Positions 38,601-49,009 of a DNA stretch of 64,000 nucleotides are shown here, one piece after another. Made by a program: the position numbers and the translations under genes. How positions within the stretch are numbered: position 1 is the stretch's first letter; the number at the start of each line of letters is the position of its first letter. This DNA comes from Gavia stellata (Eukaryota > Chordata > Aves > Gaviiformes > Gaviidae), in assembly GCF_030936135.1 (NCBI RefSeq), contig NC_082597.1:40157095-40221094 (forward strand), in the 5' to 3' direction. The notes under the pieces are model-generated. The model had not been told where the DNA came from. It was given only the letters and a program-made list of their open reading frames with translations, and did no database searches.

Positions 38601-41600
38601 AAAAATGCTTCTGCCTTTCAGTAATTCTCATTTGAGTGAAACTGCCATATGTATGAGCAGCTTGACACCTGCTGGTTCAGCTCGTCATGTAGTCTACTAG
38701 GAAGCTGATTAGCTAGTACTACACCAAAGGGTAGGAGTTGTAAGAGTAGCACTGTTTTCCACAGTAGCAAAGATTCACTCTTTCAGGACAGAGTGCATCT
38801 TATAACTCACCTTCAAAATTTGTGTTAAATATCTTTTAAGAACCACTGACAAACTGGCAAATCTGTTAGTCCCTCCATCTATGTCATGTTTCACATACAT
38901 CACGTTCTAGTGTAAGTAAAATGAGTACTCTGTCCAGTGGACATGGTACGAATACAGACTCCTAGGGTCAGGAGTCCTGTTGGCAAATTGATGGAAGAAT
39001 CCTTTGAAGTATGCAAAAAAATCCTTAACTCCACCTCTGCTATCTGGTGTGCTTGTAACACAGGTAGTTGCCCTAAGGAAGCTCAGGTAGCGGTCAGTCA
39101 CTGTAGCCAGGCTAGTGGTATTCCAGTTAGATTGACTCTTGACTTCTATATTTATTCCCTGATAAAATTGACTTCAGCTTATAGCCATACTGCAGATCCA
39201 CTTCACATCTGATACTGTAAGTGTTAGCCAGTTAAATACCGCAGAGGAGATGCTTGACAAAGGCCAAGGCTATATGGATGCAGAGTTGGAAGAATCTTCT
39301 CTGTGTGTGCGCAGCAGCACCAGTTGTCTCTTTTTGAAGATAGATTAGAAACATCTTTTTTGACAGAGATGGCATCTCCCAGCTCCTGCTGAATCTCTAT
39401 AACGCTCAAAATCTCTAATTTGGAAAGGAAAAATAACTTGGCATAGCACTCCAGAATGGTCGTTGACCATTCAGCTTTAGATGATTACTTTGTTCTAGAG
39501 AGAGTGGGATACATATTAATAAGGGAGCGCATACTCTTCTCTGTGGTCTGCTATTTGTATGTGTTACAAGACTGGCCATTTATTGTTCCCGGAGAGTTGT
39601 CTACTGTCTGGATTTTGTACTGGTGAAGGAATTAAAGACGTTACTTCACATGTTACTCTAGTGCACTCTGCTAGAATAGGCAGTTAAGTGGCCAGCAGGC
39701 ACTTAGGATCAAAGGACTTAGAATTTAAAGCATATGGTCCCCTCTGCATTGATGGTATGTCTTCAGGGGAAGGGTATTTCAAAGAGGTGTAACAGTTTGA
39801 ATTTTTTTTCTTTTTTTTTAGCTTAGTATGTTTTCCTGTAGCTGTATTTGCTTCTGTGTGGTGTAACTTTCTGTGTGTGGCAGATGCCTCACATATTGAC
39901 TACTTTTGTAGCTTTTAGAAATCTGTCCATTTCCATGCTGCTGAGAATCACACGTCCTTTGGTATTAAAAGGTTTGTTCCATGTGTAATGAGAAGATGTG
40001 CCTGTGTTTTAATTGTAGACAGTTGATCTACAACTACCCTGAACAGCTCTTTGGAGCTGCTGGCGTCATGGCTATTGAACACGCAGACTTTGCTGGTGTA
40101 GAACGTCTGGCTCTTGTTACAGGTATGTAGAGTGCCTTGTCATGAAACTTGGAGGGTCACATTATTTTTTCGATCTTTAGTAAATGTTAATGCTTGATCA
40201 CCTAGTTTGTACTTTTTACTATTAAGCAGATCTGTGAATGTGAAAAGTACTCCAAATAAGCTTTATTTTACAGTACTTAAATACAAATGTCTATGGAGGG
40301 CCCTGTGAAACTGGCCATAAGAAACTTTGAAATTACTTTGTTGATTTACCAACTGCTAGGTAACTGTCAGTATTTTTTCAGAAGCAGGTAACTCAGTTTC
40401 TATCTTTAGTATGTTATACTTCACATGTAAAATGTCTGTTTTGATTCTGAATCCTCCCTGCATAATGATTTAAACATTTTTTTTTCTCTAGCAACTGTGT
40501 ATTCACATACATACAAGGATCACATACACATACAAGGATCATAATGCTAACTGTGGAGTATAATTTAGCCAGTTAGTGCCAGTTAGTAATTTTCTTTCGT
40601 ATTTAAAAAAAATATTTTCAGTTAAGTCCCTGCTTGATAAACTTTTGAAATGTTTGTTTTCTAGGGAAGAGATGAAATTTAGCGATAGAAAAAATAAGAT
40701 GATAAATCCACAAGTTAGTTAATACCATCTTGTTAGAAATGGCTGTTGTTTGATTGTAATAACAGAGAAGACTGAAGAGTCATCCTTTGTTAAAAATGTG
40801 GGTCTGAGTCATTGACTTCAGGTGGCCCTCAAATGGCATGAACTACCTGGATATTTTTAGTAGTGGTTAGTGTAAATGTGACCCTAGTAACTAACAAAAA
40901 TGAAACATCTGGAATGCTACAGATGATTCTCATTGCCGAAGTTAGAGGTAGTTAACTGGAACATCATAAAAAAATTGATGATGAAAGTGATCAAGAGAAT
41001 GGATTACTTGCTTTGCAGGGAGAAAAGATACTGACTTGTTTAGCTTAGCAAAACTGAAGTAGCAGTTGTGTATAACAGGCAAACACTTGGTTGAGAGGAA
41101 CATTGCATATGTTCTGGGACAAATTCAGAGCAAGTTTTATAGGCAGAGCAAGTGAACCGTATCAGACCACACTGGATCAAATAGTATAGCTGAAAAAAAC
41201 AGACAAGCTTTTAGTAAGCACAGACTCTCTACTACAAATCTTGTCTTCCCTTGTACTGCTACAACTACAGCAGTGCTGCAAGCTGATATTTAATAACTGA
41301 GCATACATTAGGAGTGAATACATGTAAACGGTTTTCTAAGGCAAAGAGCAAAGTACTAGAACAATATTCCATTCAGGGACATTTTGGTCTTTGTAATAAT
41401 CCGTTTTGTTTATGATATGGAAGTTTACAAATGCTGCACTATATATGACTCCTACAACATGGCATGAGACTCATGATTCAGGAGCTTGGTGGCCAGCACT
41501 TCTCAGCCATTGTCAGGCAGGCAAAATGAATGCTGGCACAGGCTCAAGTTTAAAAACGTAACAAACTTGATTTAGTATTTTATAAATAGTTCATCAGTAA

Positions 41601-44600
41601 ATACTGCTAAAACTTTAAACAGATTGACATTTTAATACTGTCAAATATCAACGTTTAGTCTCTAATCCAGACAGAACTTGTAAGCATTACAGCTATTGTA
41701 GTTCTTGTGATGTGAAACAAAATAGGTGTTTTAAGGACTTGTCAACATCGGTAGAAGGTTTCTGGTGCCATATGCTGACATTGGAAAGATTTGGCTTATC
41801 AGTATTGTTAATTTCCATTTATTTTTGGGAAATTATGAAGATGATGCTTTTTTTTATCTCCCCCCCCTTGGTTAGACCTTGACTGAATGGATGCTTTCAT
41901 CGTGAGCTCTTTGATTTTTGTATGATACTACATTTTTAGGTGGTGAAATTGCATCAACCTTTGATCATCCTGAGCTAGTAAAACTAGGAAGCTGCAAGCT
42001 TATTGAAGAAGTCATGATTGGAGAAGATAAACTCATTCATTTCTCTGGAGTGGCAATGGGTAAGTTTTTTACCACTAATGGCATGCTGTAACATTTGTGT
42101 TAACCCTCTGCTAACACTGTTCGGTGACCAGGGCGGCATAGGAATTTTCTAATGATTCATGTAACCATTTTTATTAAAGCCTTGCTTCTCAATAAAAATC
42201 CTGCAAAGATGTATGTATGTATATTCATGGTTGAAATTGTTCATCTACGTAACATTAAACATACGCATAAACACTTGTAAGAATGGGAGACTAAATTGAC
42301 AAGAAAAGCAGCAACCTGTCATACTTCAAGAACTTGAGAGCTTGTTCTGTAAATGCCAATACTGTAAGTTTCCGAGGGGTTGTTTTGAGATAATGTTCAT
42401 TTTCTATTAAATTAAACAAGGTGTTGTGGAACAGTTCGTTGATAAAAGTGTACATAGTGTACATCATTTCATTCTACCTGTGAAATGTCATCATGCTTTC
42501 TTTTCACCCCAGAATTGATCTATGTAGAACTTGACTGCAGTGACAGCAAAACCATTACAAATACTTTGCAATAGCCTCTTTTTCTGTCGTTGGTTTCTTT
42601 TTTTAATCTTTTCGCATTTGCACTTTCTAGGTGAAGCTTGCACCATAGTTTTGCGTGGAGCAACACAGCAGATTTTAGATGAAGCGGAGAGGTCTTTGCA
42701 TGATGCTCTCTGTGTTCTTGCCCAGACCGTGAAGGACACTAGAACGGTGTACGGTGGAGGTGAATATTAGATACTTTGTACATGATACACATTTCATATT
42801 ACTGTTCAAGTCATATATAAAACATCTGTGTGTCTTCAATGAATAGGTTGTTCAGAGATGCTGATGGCTAATGCTGTTGCAGAACTTGCCATCAGAACAC
42901 CTGGCAAAGAGTCTGTTGCAATGGAGTCGTTTGCTAAGGCTTTACGAATGGTAAGTTTGTTTAATCAGATTGCTGGATTAATAGACATAAAATTTCAGTA
43001 AGTTTACGAACTTCTGACATCAGCTTTCAAAATGTTGGTTTTCTAAAAGTAAAAGTGAAATTTAGCAGCATATCTTGGATGAACAAAGGGGAAAGAGTTA
43101 CTGTTTTCTCTCTTAGAAAAAAAAGTATTGGTGTGTTAGTAATTCTGCGTGCTACAGAATTCCGAATGTTGATGTACTAGCCCTCTTCTAATTGGTTCTT
43201 GCTCCCCTTACCTGCAAGGTTAAAAGTGCAACAGAAATAGCACATGAAATCTTGGCTGATTCAGTTGACAACTGATTTAGAAAAGAGCAAGCCTTCTGTT
43301 CTGTCGATACTCTAGTACTATTTGATTGTATTTGTGCTCTGGTACTATCTATAAGCTTCTAGACTTGTATTGGCGATTGCATCTTAGTAGGAAATGAGAG
43401 TATCACAAGAAACGTTTATAGACTATTACTGTGCTAACAGACTCAATTTGAGAAAAAATTGCCTTCCTGTATTTTAAATTAGAGAAAAACTTTCTTAGGA
43501 AGTGAAAGACCATAGGAAAACATTTCTCCTAAGACAATTAAATTAAAGGGCATGGTAAGACAACCTGTGTTTATTCCCTTAGATCCCAACAATAATAGCT
43601 GATAATGCTGGCTATGACAGTGCGGATTTGGTTGCTCAGCTCAGAGCCGCTCACAGTGAAGGGAAGACTACTTACGGACTTGGTAAGGGGCTTGGTATTA
43701 CTTCTGTGATTGGACTGCTGTTTGGGAGGGGGATTATTAAACTTGGTCACATCTGTTTGTCGCTGATACATTCAGCTGGAAGAACTGAATACGTTGATTT
43801 TTGTTTGCTTTGCATAGAACGTAGACATACAATATTACATTCCTTTATCATTCTACCAGGCTTTTTCCAAGAGAGTGAAAAGCTTTGGTTTTGAAGGGGA
43901 TGGTTTCCACCTGTGAAAACCACTTTTATTACTTACATTGAGTCTAGTTATATTAGGCTTAAAAAGAAAGGCATTGATTTAAAAACAGACAAACAAACAC
44001 CCCCCCACCCCCCCCAAAAAAAAACCCTTAAAAAAAAGTTGCAGAGAAGAATTCTGAAGTTGATACACCTAAGGAAAAAGTGCTGGGAGTCCTGCTGGAA
44101 TCTTGTCTCCTCTTCCTGGTGTATAAAGTTTTCATAATTTTTTTGTATGTAATTGCAACATGTTATGCTGAAATGCAGAGCCTTGAAGTGAAAGACTTTA
44201 TTTCATACTTCCCTTACTATCAGTATGGTTCATTTGAGCAGGTAAGTTACCATACTGTCAGCTGTTTGTAACTTCCTCAAAAAATACCCAACCTCTTAAT
44301 GTATCTTTTCTTCCAGATATGAAAGAGGGGATCATTGGAGACATGGCAGTCTTGGGAGTAACAGAAAGTTTCCAAGTGAAGAGACAAGTTTTGCTGAGTG
44401 CTGCTGAAGCAGCAGAAATGATTCTTCGTGTAGACGACATTATTAAAGCAGCACCGAGGTATGATCCGAGTATCTACATTGGTCAGTCACAGTGGTATAG
44501 AGAAACCTCCTTCTGTGGAAGAGTAACTATGCAGGAAAGTCTTGTTCTAAAAATACTTGAAATAAAGACTGACACCTGACATGCTGACATTCCTGTTACA

Positions 44601-45139
44601 TGATTTTTTTGCATTAGGAGTGTGAACAGACCTTTAGAGCCATCAGTGTGCTTAAATTAGTGTGCCTGAGCAACGCCTAGTTAATCTTAGGTCATGTGTC
44701 GTATATAGTACTAAAACATCTGCAAAAGTGGCTGACCAAAATGTAAGGGATCATGCTGCTTTTTTTTCTTTTGGCAAAAATTGTAGTTAAATGTCCAGCT
44801 GCTTCTGAAATAGAATCTGCGGCTAAAACAACCAAGTTTGTTAAAAAGTTTTCAGAAGGAATTCCACTTGTAGGCAGGTTATCCCATACGTGCCTGCTAC
44901 AAGGTAGTTGGCACTGTTTGAATCATAGTTTTTTTTACTGTGGTCAGAGGTGATGTATTAGCTTTGAAGTGATACTGCCTTTTGTGCTGTGAGATAAAGC
45001 TAGCGCTGAATACAAAATATCAACTAAAAATTAAGTATAAAGGTGGGTGGGGAGGCTGGTGGACGTCAGTGTGGGAGGGAATTTTCTGATTTTTCTTTTT
45101 CTCCCCAGAAAACGCGTACCAGACCATCGCCCGTGTTAA
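32601..45139 (+). CDS. CCT2: CCT2, chaperonin TRiC/CCT subunit beta (16 coding exons)
   Basis: Coding exons are 32601-32603, 33811-33885, 34337-34402, 34501-34612, 35492-35568, 36598-36710, 37242-37444, 37628-37728, 37815-37942, 40019-40122, 41940-42059, 42631-42759, 42847-42950, 43583-43682, 44317-44458 and 45109-45139. All junctions are GT/AG, and the frame totals 535 aa, the human length as I recall it. The protein is the beta subunit of the eight-membered cytosolic chaperonin ring that folds actin, tubulin and WD40 proteins with ATP. Group II chaperonin signatures are all present: TLGPKGMDK at 42-50, NDGATIL in exon 4, GDGTTS at 96-101, and GGG at 409-411 in the nucleotide pocket. The tail ends RVPDHRPC. 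Expression is expected to be ubiquitous from the CpG island. No defects are seen. Confidence 0.98.
32604..33810 (+). other. CCT2 intron 1
   Basis: The first half is the downstream part of the CpG island and the second half is AT-rich. Several open frames here are GC-rich chance frames. Confidence 0.85.
33811..33885 (+). CDS. CCT2: CCT2 coding exon 2 (residues 2-26)
   Basis: Encodes [18 protein letters not shown]..., the N-terminal strand of the subunit. Acceptor tctgttttag, donor gtaagt. Confidence 0.96.
34337..34402 (+). CDS. CCT2: CCT2 coding exon 3 (residues 27-48)
   Basis: Carries the first half of the ATP-binding TLGPKGM motif; phase 0 at both ends. Confidence 0.96.
34501..34612 (+). 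CDS. CCT2: CCT2 coding exon 4 (residues 49-86)
   Basis: Begins [10 protein letters not shown] and includes the NDGATIL chaperonin signature; ends one base into Asp86. Confidence 0.96.
35492..35568 (+). CDS. CCT2: CCT2 coding exon 5 (residues 86-111)
   Basis: Holds the catalytic GDGTTS loop at 96-101; donor gtgatg is non-consensus at +4 to +6 but keeps the frame into exon 6. Confidence 0.94.
36598..36710 (+). CDS. CCT2: CCT2 coding exon 6 (residues 112-149)
   Basis: Encodes the [11 protein letters not shown] helix of the equatorial domain. Donor gttagt; ends two bases into Gly149. Confidence 0.95.
37242..37444 (+). CDS. CCT2: CCT2 coding exon 7 (residues 149-217)
   Basis: The longest CCT2 exon, with [19 protein letters not shown], where the equatorial domain passes into the intermediate domain. 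Confidence 0.96.
37628..37728 (+). CDS. CCT2: CCT2 coding exon 8 (residues 217-250)
   Basis: Start of the apical substrate-binding domain ([20 protein letters not shown]). Confidence 0.96.
37815..37942 (+). CDS. CCT2: CCT2 coding exon 9 (residues 251-293)
   Basis: Apical domain, with the charged [17 protein letters not shown] helix near the lid protrusion. Ends two bases into Arg293. Confidence 0.96.
37943..40018 (+). other. CCT2 intron 9
   Basis: A 2.1 kb intron of unique sequence with no recognised repeat or RNA gene. Confidence 0.8.
40019..40122 (+). CDS. CCT2: CCT2 coding exon 10 (residues 293-328)
   Basis: Apical domain continuing with [20 protein letters not shown]; follows a 2.1 kb intron. 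Confidence 0.96.
40123..41939 (+). other. CCT2 intron 10
   Basis: A 1.8 kb AT-rich intron. A box C-like and box D-like pair near 40979-41034 was examined and rejected as a snoRNA. Confidence 0.8.
41940..42059 (+). CDS. CCT2: CCT2 coding exon 11 (residues 328-368)
   Basis: Encodes [20 protein letters not shown] at the end of the apical domain. Confidence 0.96.
42631..42759 (+). CDS. CCT2: CCT2 coding exon 12 (residues 368-411)
   Basis: Return to the intermediate and equatorial domains; ends within the GGG nucleotide-contact motif (TVYGGG). Confidence 0.96.
42847..42950 (+). CDS. CCT2: CCT2 coding exon 13 (residues 411-445)
   Basis: Encodes [14 protein letters not shown] and the conserved [11 protein letters not shown] helix. 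Confidence 0.96.
43583..43682 (+). CDS. CCT2: CCT2 coding exon 14 (residues 446-479)
   Basis: Encodes [20 protein letters not shown] of the equatorial domain, close to the nucleotide. Confidence 0.96.
44317..44458 (+). CDS. CCT2: CCT2 coding exon 15 (residues 479-526)
   Basis: Encodes [20 protein letters not shown] and the final equatorial helices. Confidence 0.96.
45109..45139 (+). CDS. CCT2: CCT2 coding exon 16 (residues 526-535 and stop)
   Basis: Short last coding exon with KRVPDHRPC and TAA at 45137-45139; acceptor ctccccag. Confidence 0.95.
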
Positions 45140-45430
45140 ATTTTCTTCGGTAGCTGAGGATGTGTGGACCAGATCTCACCTAGTGATTTTTTTTTTTAAT
45201 GATCTAGTTTTCGTGAGTTTGTGGAACAGAAGCTTGAGATGAGCAGATCTCCATCAATGGCATGAAATAACTGTCTTCAGTTGGTTTTAACTTATTTCAG
45301 TTGATCTGTGTTGTGGGGAAGATTCACTTTCAAGTAAAACAGGGGTTTTATACAACCCTATTCCTTCTGTTCCTCTCCAGGTTCCACTTAAAATACACAG
45401 AAATAAAAAAAAGTAAATTCAAATCCATCA
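45140..45430 (+). other. CCT2: CCT2 3' UTR
   Basis: About 290 nt from the stop to just past the AATAAA at 45402-45407. The end point is inferred from the hexamer. Confidence 0.75.
45402..45407 (+). promoter_or_regulatory. Poly(A) signal AATAAA of CCT2
   Basis: The first canonical hexamer after the CCT2 stop, followed by GT-rich sequence (gttgtatttgtctttgtgg) as a downstream element. Confidence 0.75.
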
Positions 45431-45439
45431 AAGTTGTAT

Positions 45440-46690
45440 TTGTCTTTGTGGAGAACCAAGAAGGGCAGTTTCATTAGGAAAGCAGCAGTGCACATCCTCC
45501 GTCCTTGGATGCTTCAAGCGGTGACCAGGCAGTCAGCACGAAGGGAAACCTCTCAAGCCTTTGTAGCTTGCTGTTTCGGGTTGACCTGGTGCATTTCGTG
45601 TGAGCGGTTTATTACACTCCTGGCTGTATAGGTTTTGCGTTGGGACCCTAGAAACAGGCTTTGAAGTTAAATGTTATCCTTTTCTAGTGATACTGGAGTA
45701 TTACTCGTTTTTTGATGATGAAAGAAGGAGAAGAAGCTGAAGAGGAACCTTGGTCAATGCCCAGAACTACAAGTCGGGGGATTTTGCAGCTTCTTGCACC
45801 ACAAATTTTCTGTGGATAGGAGTTCTGCTGAGGGGGGTTGAGAGGAAGATGCAGTTTGGGGGAGAGAGCAGCATCCTGGACCAAATAGCGTGTTTGACTA
45901 CAACGTACTGGACTTGGGCCGACTTTACAAACACCCATTACTGCCATAGAGGGCAGTCAGTGGAAAATGTGCCAGACCCCATTGCATTCCCATTTTCTTT
46001 CCCCCCCTTTTCATGCCTTTGTACTCTCTTTCCTATTCCTATTCCAGTGGTTGCTGCAAAGGCCATGTGTTTCTTAATTGGTCTGGTTTATGCTCAGGTC
46101 ATAAGGAAGTCATGACGCCTGCAGCAGTGTTCACATGGATTCTTGATGACTGTAAGCAGGGACAAGCGGAGGCGCCCCATCTGCGTGGGAGCCTGTTGAG
46201 AGATGCCAGCTGGACGTTGTGACCCTTCTGGCCCTCACGAGCGTAACACTGCAGCAAATGGCAAACACCGGGGGAAGCCTGCCAAAGCAGGAAGATTAAT
46301 TGGAAATGGAGAAAGTGTCTGTGCAAGCATTTTTCTCCCTTAGGTTTCCTGAAATGAAGAGAATCTGTTTACAGAATGCTCCTCCAATCTCTCAAAACAG
46401 ACTCTCTTCAGATCTCTGGAAGTGACAATGCTGTGTAGAGAGCGCTGTGTTAAATACAAACCATTGACAAGCAGGTGAAAGCACCTTCCCCACCCTCAGA
46501 CAAACCAAGTACCAATCAGTTCCATAGGAAATAAAACAGTGAATTTGGATGTTAAAAAAGCCCCAACCTCTTGTCCTGTTCAATAATTCTGTTTTGTAGG
46601 AAGAAATGGTTTCTTGGAACAAGGTTAGATAAAGAATTTGGAGAGAGAGAATTCAGTTAATTCCAAAGAAGGATGGTTTAACTCAGCAAG
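45440..46690. other. Spacer between CCT2 and LRRC10 3' ends
   Basis: Unique sequence of mixed GC. It holds several frames of up to 121 codons with no recognised homology. The two genes converge on it. Confidence 0.6.
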
Positions 46691-48036
46691 ACGCTAGTAC
46701 ACTTTATTTCATTTAATGACTAGTAAGCACACTACATGGGTGCCAGCCAGATCCAAATTCAGGCTTCATTTAACAAGACAGCGAGTGCTAGCAGAGTCTA
46801 TATATTTCCAGATATTTTTTCAAGCATGTAAATGACATTAAGCAGTCACGAACTGGCATGGAATCAAACCTTTTCTGGGAAGTCAACTGCTGCTTCTGCA
46901 GGCTGTGCTGGTGAGACAGTTCCACTGATGAGTGAGGCGGAGAGGGAAGTGGCTGTTCTGTGCCACCAAGGGCTCCCCACCCTTTTAAAACTGTCTTTCA
47001 CCAAACTCAATGATCCGTGCCATGGAATCAAAAGCTAAAAATGTCACTTTGAGCCGGATTTCTTTTCTGTGTTACACAATTAAAGCAAAACATACTTTAA
47101 AAAAAAAGGGTTCGGTGCAGTTCCAAGGGAATCCGAGCTGGTCTGCGTTGCAAGCTGGAGAGAGACCCAGCTGAAGTCAACTCAGTCAAGTTCGCCTCAG
47201 CTTCTGTGCAAGCCTGGAGCAGCAGGCTCCCAGTCCTGGGTTTTAGTCATGCAAGTTTACCTTTACAGCTCTTGTGGTTTTTCCGTTTCAGTCAGGCTTT
47301 GATTTTCTCCTTTGCTAGTGCATGAAAACTCGGCGTGTACAGCTGCCCTTACAGGCAGCGTTGTCAGTAACATAAAAACAAGCAGGAAAGCCTCTAGCTT
47401 TCCTCACCATCATTTAAAATGCTGCTTGGCAATAAGAAAACAAGAGGGATCACTAATTTTCCAGGATGAAGGTAGCAGCGGTAAGAGGAGAGCTCGCTGG
47501 TACATACGCACTGCTTCCTTGATAGTGCAGCCAGGGCTCTGCTACTGCTTCCCATGTGGCAGGCGGGGAAACCTTCAAGCTGCTGCTGCGTTTCAGGTAA
47601 GTCATTTGACACAAATGCTGTGGGTTACTTTAAAGCTGTGACTCCCACCTGAGAGCTGAGGCTTGGACAGCTTAGCAAGGTGGAGGTGAGAAGAGCGAGC
47701 CCATGGGTGAAGAGCAGCATGTCTGTACATACAGTCCACCCATGGAAAACTTCTAAACTGTGTCTTCATCTCTACTGCAAACTCTGAGTGGTCCCTGCAT
47801 GGGAAGAGAGGGGAAAGGAAGGAAGTCTTGGCTCCAGAGAGAGTGCTGGGTGCTGTGCAAAAGGGGGTGTCTGCAAAAGAGAGTTTTGCTGTCACCTAGG
47901 TCTAAACCAGTGCACCTACTCCCGAAGACTAGCCAGGCGGCATGGCACTCCCTGGACACCAGCAGGCGAAGGAGAAGCAGAGGCTGGGCGTCGTCGTGAG
48001 TGCGCCGCCACCTTTGCCGGAGCGGGCAGCCGAGTA
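46690..48036 (-). other. LRRC10: LRRC10 3' UTR (approximate)
   Basis: From the LRRC10 stop to a minus-strand AATAAA at 46708-46703, the first strong signal. The extent is inferred and could be shorter. Confidence 0.4.
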
Positions 48037-48873
48037 TCAGCAGGGCTCGGCTTCCAGCTCGGGCTTGGCAGCAGGAGGTGGCGACGGCTTCTCATCGAGC
48101 GTGATTTCTATCACCGCCCCCGACCGCTTGCGGGGTTCGGGGGTCTCCTCCGACCATCTCCCCACCCTGCGCACCCCTTTGGCCACTTTGGGTGCGTTCC
48201 TGCAGGGGTTGTGGTCGTAGATCACCAGCTTCAGGCTGGGGAGGTGAGCCAGGCTGGGGAAGAACCGGATGGAGTTGCGATCCACGTCAATCACCTCCAG
48301 AAAAGGCATGTCCAGGAGCACGGGGGGGAACTCGGACAGCAGGTTGCCTGACAGCCAGATGGTGCGCAGCTCCTGCAGGCACCGCAGCTGGGCAGGGAGC
48401 GTGCGCAGCGCGTTGGAGCCGGCGTGCAGGGTTTTGAGCAGGCTGAGCTCGCACACCACCTCGGGCAGGCACTGCAGGCAGTTGGACTCGATCCAGAGGG
48501 TCTTGAGGTTCTGCAGGAGCCGGAGCTCGAGGGGCAGGCTGCAGAGCTTGTTGTTGCCGAGGTAGAGGATGCACAGCTGCTTCAGCGTGCACACGACCAG
48601 GGGCAGCGCTTTGAAGTTGTTGAAGTCCAGCGCCAGGATCTGCAGGTTTTGCAGCTGCTCCAGCTCAGGGGGCAGATGGTTCAGGTTGTTGTCGCTCAGG
48701 TACAACTTGACCAGTTCCCTGAAAGAGCAAATGTGCAGAGGCAGCCGCCTCAGCTGCCTCCCGCTCAGATCCACCATTTTATCCACTGGCATCTCTTCTA
48801 GGTCTTCCAGGAGGTACTTCTGGCACTCGTCAGATGGCACAAAAGCGACCATGGCTTTCAGACTGTTGCCCAT
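48037..48873 (-). CDS. LRRC10: LRRC10, leucine-rich repeat-containing protein 10
   Basis: A single coding exon of 278 aa, reading from 48873 down to the stop at 48037; the human protein is about the same length. LRRC10 is a heart-restricted protein at the Z-disc/T-tubule region of cardiomyocytes, linked to actin, alpha-actinin and L-type calcium channel function and to dilated cardiomyopathy. The start MGNSLKAMVAF matches the mammalian start, although an in-frame ATG at 49002 would add 43 residues. Eight to nine 23-residue LRRs of the xLPxxxxxLxxLxxLxLxxNxL type span about residues 32-240; examples are LVKLYLSDNNLNHLP, LCILYLGNNKLCSLP and LRTIWLSGNLLSEFP. A basic patch (RNAPKVAKGVRRVGRW) is followed by an acidic, proline-rich tail. 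It lies tail to tail with CCT2. Confidence 0.96.
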   Translation of the reverse strand: MGNSLKAMVAFVPSDECQKYLLEDLEEMPVDKMVDLSGRQLRRLPLHICSFRELVKLYLSDNNLNHLPPELEQLQNLQILALDFNNFKALPLVVCTLKQLCILYLGNNKLCSLPLELRLLQNLKTLWIESNCLQCLPEVVCELSLLKTLHAGSNALRTLPAQLRCLQELRTIWLSGNLLSEFPPVLLDMPFLEVIDVDRNSIRFFPSLAHLPSLKLVIYDHNPCRNAPKVAKGVRRVGRWSEETPEPRKRSGAVIEITLDEKPSPPPAAKPELEAEPC

Positions 48874-48974
48874 CCCGTGACTTTCTTTGTTTAGGGATCG
48901 CCGGGACTGCAAGGGACAGGGGCCCGCCTTGGTCTCCTCCTGCTGTGCACTGACCTGCCAGTAACTCAGTCTTC

Positions 48975-48985
48975 CCAATATAAGG
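48975..48985 (-). promoter_or_regulatory. Near-CArG/TATA-like element upstream of LRRC10
   Basis: On the minus strand it reads CCTTATATTGG, a CArG box with seven instead of six A/T bases in the core, about 100 bp before the LRRC10 ATG. SRF control would suit a cardiac gene, but the spacing is off-consensus. The same bases could act as a TATA box. Confidence 0.35.
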
Positions 48986-49009
48986 CTCTGTTTACATGGC
49001 ACCAGCCAT

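Noticed and set aside
40978-41036. Box C-like ATGATGA and box D-like CTGA in CCT2 intron 10, as in a C/D snoRNA
   Set aside because: The flanks do not pair into a terminal stem and no internal boxes are visible.
45750-46115. A 121-codon open frame between CCT2 and LRRC10
   Set aside because: No recognised domain, and it lies past the CCT2 poly(A) signal.
48192-48880. Several plus-strand open frames of up to 125 codons
   Set aside because: They are antisense shadows of the GC-rich LRRC10 exon; the Leu/Gln-rich sequence is the complement of LRR codons.
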